From Saprolegnia diclina VS20 (taxonomy: Eukaryota; Oomycota; Saprolegniomycetes; Saprolegniales; Saprolegniaceae): a DNA stretch of 64,000 nucleotides. Made by a program: the position numbers and the translations under genes. The DNA lies in the NCBI RefSeq assembly GCF_000281045.1, contig NW_008246071.1, positions 989,138 to 1,053,137 of the forward strand, read 5' to 3'. Under the pieces are notes generated by a model, which was not told the DNA's origin, searched no databases, and saw nothing but the letters and a program-made list of their open reading frames with translations. Below, piece by piece: positions 31,001 to 39,881 of the stretch. Position 1 is the first letter of the stretch, and every line of letters begins with the position of its first letter.

Positions 31001-33645
31001 CGGAGCGTACGAGGTAGCCAAAGCCGAGGTTGAGAAAAATGTTGCCCGGAAAGACTTCGTCTTTGAGCGCGTCGACGGCCGGGTCTTCTTTCAGAGTGAC
31101 CCACGCCGGCTCGGACACCATGTTCTTCTCCAAGAGGTCCTTGGCTGCGTAGCGCTTGTACGCGACCTGCTTGCGCGTCGAAAGCTTTCCGTCGACCTTG
31201 CCCTTGCAGAGGTACACGAAAATGTCGGGGATCTGGGATGGGTCCCGCGGCAAGACGAGGTTGTCCGTCTCCCTGAGCTCGTTCCAGACCACGACGCCCT
31301 TGTTGTTTTCCCGTCGCTCAAACTCAAGCGAGTTGAGCCCGCACGTGATGACAATCTGCATCTTGGACTTGCGCGTTGCGCCAGATGCGAGCGACGTGAT
31401 CTGCGGAATGTCCGAGCCGAGGCCGACGAACGCGCGGAGCCGGTAGATGGCCGTCTCGGGGTACGCGTGGTGCGCCAAAGGCGTCGCTTTCACGCGCTGG
31501 TTGACTTCTTCGAGCTTCTTGTCGTTCGAGTGGATCTCAAACGTCACGAGGATACGGCCGCGGTAAAACGTGGCCATGTCGGGAAACGTGTTCATTTGCT
31601 CCTTGACCGTGTCGCCCGAGAGCACATTGCCCTTGGCGTGTGCGATCGGCGCGCCGTACAAGTTGAGCCACGTGGGCCCCATACGCCCACCAAGCTTCTT
31701 GATGACGCGCAGCGATTGGTACGAGTGCGCGACGACCTCGTCCTTCCCGACCTTGTCCCAGTCTTTGACGCACACCACGATCTGGTTGGCTAAGCTCGGC
31801 TCGTGCAACACAAGCCAGAGCTCGTCGTTGAAGGCCGGGTTGAGCTGGTGGCGCTCGCCGCTCTTGGTCTTGACGCGCGTTCGGATCGGCTTGGTGTTGC
31901 CCAAGGAGCACTGGACGTACGCGTCGAGGCCTTGCTTGAAGCCGCCAAGGACGCTGTCCATGGGCGGCAAATGCTCGCCGACGTGGATGCGGCATACGAG
32001 GAAGTTGACTTCTTGCTTGACGCTCGACGGCATCATGACGGCGTCGAGGCCCGCGCTGTCGGGCCCGACCGGCGGCGGCGGCACAAACTTGTCGCCGGGA
32101 CCCACAAGCGAGATCGAGACACGCAGGTAGCCTTGGACGCCTTCTTGGCCCGGCGCAATGAGGCCGAGCCACTTGTTGCAGATCTGGTGGTTGATATGCG
32201 AGTAGATGAACGAGACGTCGAACTGGATCTCGCCAATGAGCTCGGCGCGCGTGAGCGTGTTGGCGTCCATGATGCTGAGCTTGATCGCGCCGGCCTCGAC
32301 CTCGTCCTTGTCCAAATTCCGGAACGTAAAGATGAGCGTGTCGTCCCAGACCGCGGAGAGCGTCTGCTTCTTGACGGCCGTGTGCTGCTCCTGGCCGAGC
32401 ACGCTCACGTACACAACCGGGTCGGACGTGCCAGTCGCATCTTTCGCCACGAGATCCCGGGCTTCAATCACATGCACTTGGATCGAGTAGTCGCCCGACT
32501 TGATGTTGATGTCTTCGAGCGCTTTCTTCTCTTCCTGCAGCGCTTTTTCCTTCTCTTCGGCCTCCTTCTTGAGCTCGTCGTCGCTCTTCTTGGGCGCTGC
32601 TTCGTCCGCATCGGGGTCGATCCCTTCCTCGTCGTCGTCGCCCGCCTACATTGTTTCGCTGAGTCAACTCGGTCCACGTTGGCACGACGCGTACGTCGGG
32701 GTTGCCCGTGAGCGCGTTCCCAATCTTGGAAAAGATCCCGCCGGCCTTCTTCTTGTTGGAGGCGACAACGTCCGTGACGTTGGCCGAGTAGATCCAGCGC
32801 AACGTGACCGTGAGCGTACCCAGGTCCTTCTTTTTTCGGAATTTCTTGTCGAGGAGGTCGAGCGTCACCGTGCGCGGCTTGCCGTCGCCAAGCGCCTCGA
32901 GAGACACCTTGGCCTGCCCCATAAAGTCGTTGACGGTCAAGTCGAAATCTTCGACAACGAAAAAGACGTCTTGGGTCACGTCCGTGACCGGCAGCTTGAA
33001 CGACTCGTTCCACATGCACGCAACACACTTGGTTTTCGTCGTCGTGTTGAGCTTGGTCTTGTTGCACGTGATGATGACGAGTGGGTCGCTCGTGCCACCA
33101 ATGTCCATGGCCGGCAGCCCCGTCGCCGAGTCGATCGTCACGTGAAGGACATTCGGTGGGCCGGTCACGGGCGCCGCCGGCTCGTCGCCGTTCGCTGGCG
33201 CCGCCACCGCCGACGACCCGGGATGGTGCACACTAAACTCGAGAAACAAGTCGCCGGTCGCAAAGCGCATTTTGCCAAACTTCTCGACGACGCACTTGTG
33301 CTGGAACGCGCCGCCGGCCATGACGCCGGTGCGAATGGCATCGAGCGGAACGAGCGCGCGCCCGAGCGGCACGTTCTTCAAGAGGTTCTTGTCGTAGACC
33401 GTGCACGCAAGGTACGTGACCGTGCGCAAATCCACGTCGTTGCCGATCGTAAAGGTCTCGTTCCAGAGCGGGTTGATGGTCTTGGAGACGTCGCGCGTCT
33501 TGCGCGTCTCGGCTTTGAGCGGCTCGAAGCTGCTGTTGAGGTACGAGAGCTCGACGAACGGGTCGGACGTCTTGTTGGCGCCAAAGCCGTCGTTGCCGAC
33601 GAGGTTGGTCGCCTTGACGACCACGACGCGGTACTCTTCGCTCAT
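28029..33645 (-). CDS. Ferlin: multi-C2-domain, tail-anchored membrane protein
   Basis: Ferlins bind phospholipids, often with calcium, and act in vesicle fusion and membrane repair. Five exons: 33645-32695, 32645-31011, 30958-30680, 30638-30078 and 30008-28029 (1801 residues). C2 domains begin near residue 3 (YRVVVVKATNLVGND), 165 (LHVTIDSATGLPAMD), 370 (YSIQVHVIEARDLVAKD, then FIYSHINHQICNKWLGL, typical of ferlins), 555 (VNFLVCRIHVGEHLPPMD), 880 (YQVQVNIFQGRQLPALDD), 1010 (AYLEIIVLGLRDM), 1378 (YTLRVYVLNGTGFAPMDPG) and 1545 (FELRVVIWKTKEVPNADEI). The last 31 residues are a membrane anchor (CVVCFVALGVIMYFAGPI) at the very C-terminus, as in all ferlins. A Glu/Lys-rich linker follows the second C2. 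The ATG at 33645 is the first in frame. Confidence 0.92.
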
Positions 33646-34371
33646 CCGTCCGTCGGGAAATGACGCCTTCGAAATCCCCAATCGCGCAATGTTCGATCGA
33701 ACGTTTCACGGATCTTCTTTCTCACCAACCACTGGATGCGACAACCAGTGTATTGCTATCCTGCGCACCAACCACTGGATGCGACAATCAGTGTATTGCT
33801 ATCCTGCGGCAAGCCAAGAGAGAGAAGTTAGGTCCCTACTTGTTGCTGCATCGAGGCCAGCTGCCACAGTCCGTCGGCGACGCCGCTGCAAGCCAGACCA
33901 TCGACGATCCAGCGCCTGTTGCGATCTTTAAAGATACTTTTTTTAAACCATGTGGCGGTGCGATCACCGCGCAAGCGACAGGGCAGCTACACTGGCAGCT
34001 ACGAGGTTGGCGCAAGGTGGCGGCGTGAGAGGCAAAGGAAGCAGTGTAAGCGTAGTCGGAGGCAGCTTTAGATCCCTGCCGTGTGCCTTGGGTGGTGTTT
34101 GCGACCCAAGCTCGTACTTCGGGTAAAGGGAAGCGGTGAGCGGTCCATCGCCAAGCCGTGCGACCATCGAAGGATGAACGGAGCAAGCAGTGTTGGGATG
34201 GTTACCAGCAACAACAAATGCTGGCGTGGCGAATACAGTGCAATTACTGTGCTGCATGATACACTGTATGGACAGAGGACGCAGCTAATAGAAGCGGCCA
34301 AGAGTAATGCCGAAAATTACTGGCAAAGATTCGTTTTCTGGATCCTTGGGACGAACGGATACAGCGTCGCG
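33646..34371. other. Intergenic containing a tandem repeat, no gene seen
   Basis: The 726 bases upstream of the ferlin and downstream of the next minus-strand gene. It carries the 43-bp tandem repeat listed separately; I can support no coding or RNA gene. The ferlin promoter should lie at its left end, but no CCAAT box is obvious there. Confidence 0.5.
33723..33808. repeat. Two-copy 43-bp tandem repeat upstream of the ferlin
   Basis: Copy one is 33723-33765 and copy two 33766-33808, with one mismatch (AACCAGTG against AATCAGTG). Each unit contains a short inverted repeat, CACTGG...CCAGTG, broken by the mismatch in copy two. It lies about 80-165 bases upstream of the ferlin start codon, where it could contain protein-binding sites. 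Confidence 0.85.
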
Positions 34372-35121
34372 CTATTGCAAGCAGAAGGGCAGCGGGCTTT
34401 TGCACGTGGCAGCGTTGCGGTGCCGGGACGCAGCGGCCGCCAGCTGCGCGACAAAGGCGAGGGCTGGCACTGCGCAGTCGCCGGCGCGACGCCCATGCTC
34501 GGCATCATCCCACTCGTTGGTTGCTTCAAAATGCGGACTCAAGAGCCCGATCGTGCCCCGTTGGTTTTTCCAGTATGGAAGGATAACACCGACAGGCGCG
34601 CCATGTCGGCCGACGTACGCCCCAAACCGCTCGGCACCAACGTCGAGCATCGGTGTCAAGTCGGGACCGCCTTGGTGGTACGTACTATAGCGCATGTTGT
34701 TGATCTCGACTGGGACGATCCGCGCTTCGTCGTCGTCGAGCTCGTCAAAGCTAAAGAACGGGTCATGGTCCTTGTCCCGGACCAAGTCGAACTGCTCGAC
34801 GCCGGCCGCATAGGCGCCAAGGCAGATGCCCAAGTACACGCCGCCGTCGGCCACGAAGCGCTGCACGGAGGGCCGGAGCTTCCGGTTGTTGGCAAAAAAG
34901 GTTGCAAACGACGTGTCGACGTCGTCGCCGCCGCCGGGCTGAACGTACAAGGTTGTCACCGGGTCTGCTACAGCCAGCGCCTTGGGAATGGCTTCCATGG
35001 ACACGACGCGGACGTCGGGGATGCCAACGCGCCGAAGCATCGCGGCTGCATCGTACGAGCACTCGGGAATCTCGTTCTTCGGGTTGAGGAAGACGATCGC
35101 CAGCGCGAAAAGCGCCGCCAT
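34372..35121 (-). CDS. Class-I glutamine-amidotransferase-like protein (biotin-protein-ligase N-domain type)
   Basis: About 249 residues from the ATG at 35121; a further in-frame ATG at 35181 would add 20. The core resembles the flavodoxin-like N-terminal domain found on eukaryotic biotin-protein ligases and as free proteins: TTLYVQPGGGDDVD, RFVADGGVYLGICLGAYAAG with a nucleophile-elbow cysteine (GICLG), a late VEINNMRYSTYHQGGPDLTP and GTIGLLSPHFEA. No ligase domain follows, so this is the free-standing form, whose substrate is unknown. The hydrophobic start (MAALFALAIVFLNP) probably forms the first beta strand rather than a signal peptide, though an unseen 5' exon is possible. Confidence 0.65.
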   Translation of the reverse strand: MAALFALAIVFLNPKNEIPECSYDAAAMLRRVGIPDVRVVSMEAIPKALAVADPVTTLYVQPGGGDDVDTSFATFFANNRKLRPSVQRFVADGGVYLGICLGAYAAGVEQFDLVRDKDHDPFFSFDELDDDEARIVPVEINNMRYSTYHQGGPDLTPMLDVGAERFGAYVGRHGAPVGVILPYWKNQRGTIGLLSPHFEATNEWDDAEHGRRAGDCAVPALAFVAQLAAAASRHRNAATCKSPLPFCLQ

Positions 35122-35427
35122 CGTGGAGGATTTGCACTTGAGGCTACACGCACGCAACTTTCTCTGCAACAAAACCAGCACGTGGCTCCTTCAAGCGCTG
35201 CCGCATACCACTGCTTGTCGTTTGAATGCACGTGCTACAGGAGCTATTGTAGCCGAGAGGACTTAGCTTCGACATACACTTGCACTTACGAGCATCGCCG
35301 CAGTGCCGAGGCGAAGCATGTTGCGTGCGAGTAGCGTGCCGGGGCATTGCCGCAGCTGGCCTGTACCTAGGTAATTGTATGCTGTTGGAAGCCAATCGAA
35401 GCTGGCGGATCATTTTTAGATTTCGCC
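35122..35427. promoter_or_regulatory. Divergent promoter region, amidotransferase-like gene and Ldh2 gene
   Basis: The 306 bases between head-to-head genes; a CCAAT box (35392-35396) lies 32 bases upstream of the Ldh2-family start. Nothing else is recognised. Confidence 0.4.
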
Positions 35428-36546
35428 ATGGCCCCCACGGTGCAGGTTCCCGTGCCCGAGCTGACGGCGCAGACGACGAAAGCGCTGCGGCTCCTCGGGT
35501 ACTCGGAGACGGAAGCGACAATCATCCAGCGCATCCTCTTGTATGCGCAGCTCCGAGGCAACACGCAGGGCGTCGTCAAGCTCGTGACGCACGCGCTCGA
35601 CAAGAGCCCGTTGTCGGCAGCGCATCCGATTCGTACGACGCGGGAGACGCCGACGATGGCGGCGATCGACGGCCACCAGCACTGCGGCATGCTCGTTCTG
35701 CAGCGAGCCACGGAGGTTGCGATCGCCAAGGCCAAGACAGCCGGCGTCAGCGTTGTGACGTGCCGCAACTATTGTACATACTACACGCTCGACTCGACGA
35801 CGGCATCTCATGCTTGCACGTAGGCACGTCGACGGGCGCGATTGGGTATTACGCCCAGGAGATGGCGCGCCAAGGCTGCATCGGCTTTGTCTTCTCGGGC
35901 TCGCCGGAACTCGTGGCGCCCACGGGCAGCAAGATGCCGCTCTTTGGTACCAACCCGCTCGCAATGAGCTTCCCGCGCTCGGATGCCTCGGAGCCGCTCA
36001 TGATGGACTTGGCGACGTCGGCCATCTCGTACTACGCTGTTATTTTGGCCAAAATCGCCAAAATCGCAATCCCCGAAGGCGTTGCTGTGGATGTCAACGG
36101 TACCTCGCGTTCCAGGGAAGAGTCTCTAGTCTCAAGGTGCATTAGGTGCCACCACGACGGACCCCGCGGCTGTTCACGCGATTTTGCCGTTTGGTGGGCA
36201 CAAGGGATCGGCGTTGGCCCTCGCGGTGGAGCTGCTCTCGGCGGCGCTCGCGGGCGGTGCGATCCACGACAAGGACAACGCCAACGACTGGGCGAGCTGC
36301 GTCGTCGCGATCGACCCCACGCTCTTCCACCCGCAGCCAGGTGCCTTCACATCGCGCGTCGAGCAAGTGCTGCAACGTGTCAAGACGGCCGACAAGATGC
36401 CCAATGTCGACGCGATCTGGCTCCCCGGCGAGCGCGGCAATGCCATTTCCAAGAAGCACGTGGCGGAAGGTGTCATTCCGATGGAAGCGTCGCTGTGGGG
36501 TCAGCTGCAAGCGCTCACGGGCGGCACCCCGCCGTCGCGTCTGTGA
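35428..36546 (+). CDS. Ldh2-family malate/L-lactate/ureidoglycolate-type dehydrogenase
   Basis: NAD(P)-dependent 2-hydroxyacid or imino-acid reductase of the Ldh2 (YlbC/AllD, sulfolactate dehydrogenase) fold; the substrate cannot be read from sequence. Exons are 35428-35773, 35824-36099 and 36146-36546 (340 residues, normal length). Landmarks are GYSETEATIIQRILLYAQLRG, DGHQHCGMLVLQRATEVAI, TGAIGYYAQEMARQGCIGF, PLFGTNPLAMSFPRS, MMDLATSAISYY, IPEGVAVDVNG joined to ATTTDP across intron 2, and LPFGGHKGSALALAVELL. At the position before TGAIGYY, where many relatives have a catalytic histidine, this protein reads TSTGAIGYY. The residue is fixed by the reading frame after the acceptor, so the loss does not depend on the choice of donor. 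Confidence 0.88.
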
Positions 36547-36934
36547 GAGCTCACTGGCTGCCTCCAAATGAGATATAGCAATAAGCATTTGTCCAAGTGC
36601 GAGTACCAGTATGCACTAGCTCATTGCGCCGAGAGAATCTCGTGTCTGACGAACCTCACGGGACAAAGATGACGTCACCGTTGACTACGTCCAAACTATT
36701 TCCATCTCCTAGAGTCCATCAGGTGCCATCTTCGGGGTGAACATTCTTTAGCCCAGAAAATGCCGATGGACAACTAGGAGTCGATCTTCGACGAACGCCG
36801 CCTTGTGATTGGCCCCATTTTTCGTGATCGGTCCAATCATATTATACCATTGAAAGTATGATCGACGATACAAATTTCAAGCTGGAATAAAAAATCAAAA
36901 AAAGAATCGCTCGCCACAGATTCGAACCAGCCAC
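36547..36934. promoter_or_regulatory. Upstream region of the ES1/GATD3 gene
   Basis: The 388 bases contain ATTGG (36808-36812) and CCAAT (36833-36837) about 100-125 bases upstream of the next gene, then an A-rich run near 36886-36904. No gene is seen. Confidence 0.4.
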
Positions 36935-37845
36935 ATGTTGCGTCGAGGTGCTGCGCTTGGCGGGCTTGTCCTCGTCGGCTTCGCCGCGGTACCGCTGGTG
37001 AAGCATGCCATGACGCGCTTCCAACCTGCGCTCACGAATGCGCTCTCGGCACCCAAGCAGGAGCTGCCCTCGAAGCGCGTCGCGCTCATCCTCAGCGGTA
37101 GGCTCGTGATCCACGTACAGCTTCGTCCAACGATACTATGGCGTAGGCGCGGGCGTCTACGATGGCACCGAGATCACCGAGGCCGTGAGCTGCTTGATCC
37201 ACTTGAGCAAGGCCAATGCGAACGTGACGATGTTTGCGCCCAACATTGCCCAGCACCACGTCATCAACCACCTCACCGGCGATGTCCTCCCCGAGTCGCG
37301 CAACGTGCTCGTACGGTTTTCCTCTGGATACGTAGCAGCGATACCATGCACGGCGATATGAATAGGTCGAGTCGGCGCGCATTGGTCGCGGCAAAGTCGA
37401 GGCCTTGGACGTGCTGGACGTGGCCAACTTTGACGCTATCGTGGTGCCCGGCGGGTTTGGCGCGGCCAAGAACCTGAGTTCGTTTGCGTTTGACGGCGCC
37501 AACATGAACGTGCAGCCGCAAGTGGCGTCGGCGCTCTCGTCGTTCCATGCCGCCAAGAAGCCGATCGGGCTCATGTGCATTGCGCCGGTCCTCGGCGCCA
37601 AGCTCTTTCCCGGCGCGGAGCTCACCATGGGCAAGCGCTCGGGTGCGACGTGGTCCAACGGCGGTGCCTCCGATGCGGTCGACGCGCTCGGCGCCGTTGC
37701 GATCGAGAAGGAGTCGGACGAGATCCACATTGATGCGACCAACAAGATTGTGTCGGCGCCCGCTTACATGCACGACGCTGGCACGCCGGCGTCGGTCCAC
37801 GACAACATTGGCAAGCTCGTCGAGGCCGTGGTGCGCATGGACTAA
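36935..37845 (+). CDS. ES1/GATD3 (ElbB) family protein of the DJ-1/PfpI superfamily
   Basis: Relatives are mitochondrial in animals and are linked to glyoxalase-like or deglycase-type metabolite repair. Exons are 36935-37097, 37147-37310 and 37366-37845 (268 residues). Residues 1-30 are Arg-bearing and hydrophobic (MLRRGAALGGLVLVGFAAVP), fitting a mitochondrial presequence. The core follows ES1 closely: RVALILSGAGVYDGTEITEA, FAPNIAQHHVINHLTGD, VLPESRNVLVESARIGRGKV, VVPGGFGAAKNLSSFAFDG, and the nucleophile elbow PIGLMCIAPVLGAKL with its cysteine intact. The first glycine-rich loop is SGAG where ES1 and ElbB usually have SGCG. The codon following intron 1 encodes the Ala directly. Confidence 0.9.
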
Positions 37846-37922
37846 ACCACAGTAGTATTGTCACCACCAACAAAGACACTCTGTCCACACTCCCATAGTG
37901 TACAACACACACACATATTAGA

Positions 37923-39881
37923 TTAAAACGTGAGTTCCGGAGCAACGGGCAAGAACGCGACATCGAACCGACCGGTCGCGGGGTGCCGCGTGCACTGGGC
38001 GTAGTACGACTGCAGCACGTGTGTATACTCGAGAAGCGCGACGCGCGCATACTGCTGGAGGTGCTTCCACTCGATGCCCTCGCGCGGCGCAAAGAACCGG
38101 TCGACGTGGCTGCTCGCGACCGCCGACTCGAATTCATGGTCTTGCGGCGTCACGCGCAAGTACGGCAGCGACGCTTGCAGCAGTCGGAGCCGGTCGACTT
38201 CGGCCGCGAGCTTCTCCTCGACGTCGGTCGTTGCATTCGCTGACATGCATTCGCGCGCAAACGACGCACTCACGCGGCTCTGCGAGCAGTTGTGCAGATC
38301 TTTCTGAAGCGTTGCGACGCGGGCCGCCGCGAGGTCGGCAGCGCGGCGCTGCTCCTTGTTGGCTTCGTGCGCGCGGTCGCGCTCGCGGAGACAGAGCGAG
38401 AGGATGAGCACGTCAAAGAAGGTCCACTTCGCGCGCTCGTCGTCGAGGAGGCTCTCCATATTGGGGGCGAGCGCATCGTAGTTGAAGAAGCTGAGCTCGT
38501 GCTCGCCGTCGACCTTGGCGAGCAAGCTATCGGTCATCGAGAAGAGGAACGCGCGGTGGGCGCCCGGACACAGCCGGTAGACGAGCACGTGCTGGTAAAA
38601 GCGCCGGACGTCGCGCTGCCAGTGCAAGAAAAGCTCGAAATGGCGGTGGAGGAGCACGCGCATGACGAGCGTCCGCAGCGTGTCGGGCAGCATCGGGAGC
38701 ACGTTGTAGAGGAACAAGAGCGTCTTCTTGAGAATGTCCATGTGGTCGGACAAGAGCAGTAGCTTGATGGCAAAGAGCCACGAAAAATCTTTGTCGTAGT
38801 CGCGGACAGTCGCCATCAAGTCAAACTTGTACTCGGTGAGGCGCGTGAACCACTCCTCGAGCTGGTGGAGGCAGTGCCCGACGCTGCGCTCGTTGTGGAC
38901 GTTGGTCGCCTCGAGGAGCGCGAGGAGAGTGAGGTACGTGAGCTTGGGGTTGAGAAGGAGCATGAGCCCCTTGAGCATCGCGGTTTTCACGCCGCGCATG
39001 GTAAAAGCAAAGTACGTGCGCGGCGACGGCCCCACCATGGCCCACGTTTCGTACGCGCACTCGTGCACGAGCCGGAGACCAATGTACACAAGGCGGTCGT
39101 GGTGCGGCACGACGCGCTTCCAGTCGTTGGTCTCGTTGACGCTGCTTCGGCTTTGGTTGAGCACCGAAGCGAGAAAGAGCATGTAAAACTCGCCATCGAG
39201 CACGAGCTTGCCGAGGAGCGCATCGACGTCACGCGAAAGCGGCGGCCCCTTCTTCATGTCGCTCGATGGGAGCTTGGCGAGCATGCTAAAGGCCATCAAA
39301 CTCGACTCGAACGACGGCGCGGACGGCGCATTTGCCATCGGGACCCATTTTGGGTACTTTGCGTTCGGCGAAGAGGATGGGACGCGGAACCAGTCGTGGG
39401 CGGCGGTCGCGGCTTCGAGCTGCGTGATGACGCTCGCTTGTAGCCCTTCGTCGCCGAGGTACGCGAGCGCGACGACGTTGGCCATGAAGGCCATCTCGAG
39501 CTGCGTCTTGGCGACGCGGCCCGCGCCGACCACGGCCGAAAGCCGCCCGCAGAGCTCGAGCGCCTGCAGGACGTGCGCATGCGACTCGTCGCACGTCGCG
39601 TCAAACGACTGCAAGAGAAACTCGAGGATCTGGCTGTGCTTGGCGCGCTCGGCGTCGTCGGACCCCCTGGTGGGCGTGTTGGGAAACGTCGATGAAAGTA
39701 CGTCCGAGTAGTGCGACCGGCGCTTGGCCCGGCGGACGGCGGCCATCTGGAGCGCGGGCTCGTCCGAGGTCCGCACCGGCCGCTGCGTCGTCGTGCGCTC
39801 AATGTCCTTGAACATGCTCCGGAACGTATCGGCAAACCTGTTCATGGCGGCGACAGTTGGCGAATGGCGACAATCCGACAT
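37923..39881 (-). CDS. DUF1765-like helical protein, unknown role
   Basis: Intronless, 652 residues from 39881 or 640 from the ATG at 39845 (MNRFADTFRSMF). It is mostly helical. The central stretch LLLLSDHMDILKKTLLFLYNVLP and RTLVMRVLLHRHFELFLHW with VRRFYQHVLVYRL resembles the DUF1765 region known from fungal and amoebal proteins, in which a cluster of helices ends in an HW...VR pattern. Upstream are YIGLRLVHECAYETWAMVG and LLNPKLTYLTLLALLEATN; a coiled-coil-like segment follows (AHEANKEQRRAADLAAARV). No catalytic motif, signal or membrane segment is seen. It converges on the ES1 gene with 77 bases between stops. The family link is from pattern memory and is moderate. Confidence 0.7.
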   Translation of the reverse strand: MSDCRHSPTVAAMNRFADTFRSMFKDIERTTTQRPVRTSDEPALQMAAVRRAKRRSHYSDVLSSTFPNTPTRGSDDAERAKHSQILEFLLQSFDATCDESHAHVLQALELCGRLSAVVGAGRVAKTQLEMAFMANVVALAYLGDEGLQASVITQLEAATAAHDWFRVPSSSPNAKYPKWVPMANAPSAPSFESSLMAFSMLAKLPSSDMKKGPPLSRDVDALLGKLVLDGEFYMLFLASVLNQSRSSVNETNDWKRVVPHHDRLVYIGLRLVHECAYETWAMVGPSPRTYFAFTMRGVKTAMLKGLMLLLNPKLTYLTLLALLEATNVHNERSVGHCLHQLEEWFTRLTEYKFDLMATVRDYDKDFSWLFAIKLLLLSDHMDILKKTLLFLYNVLPMLPDTLRTLVMRVLLHRHFELFLHWQRDVRRFYQHVLVYRLCPGAHRAFLFSMTDSLLAKVDGEHELSFFNYDALAPNMESLLDDERAKWTFFDVLILSLCLRERDRAHEANKEQRRAADLAAARVATLQKDLHNCSQSRVSASFARECMSANATTDVEEKLAAEVDRLRLLQASLPYLRVTPQDHEFESAVASSHVDRFFAPREGIEWKHLQQYARVALLEYTHVLQSYYAQCTRHPATGRFDVAFLPVAPELTF

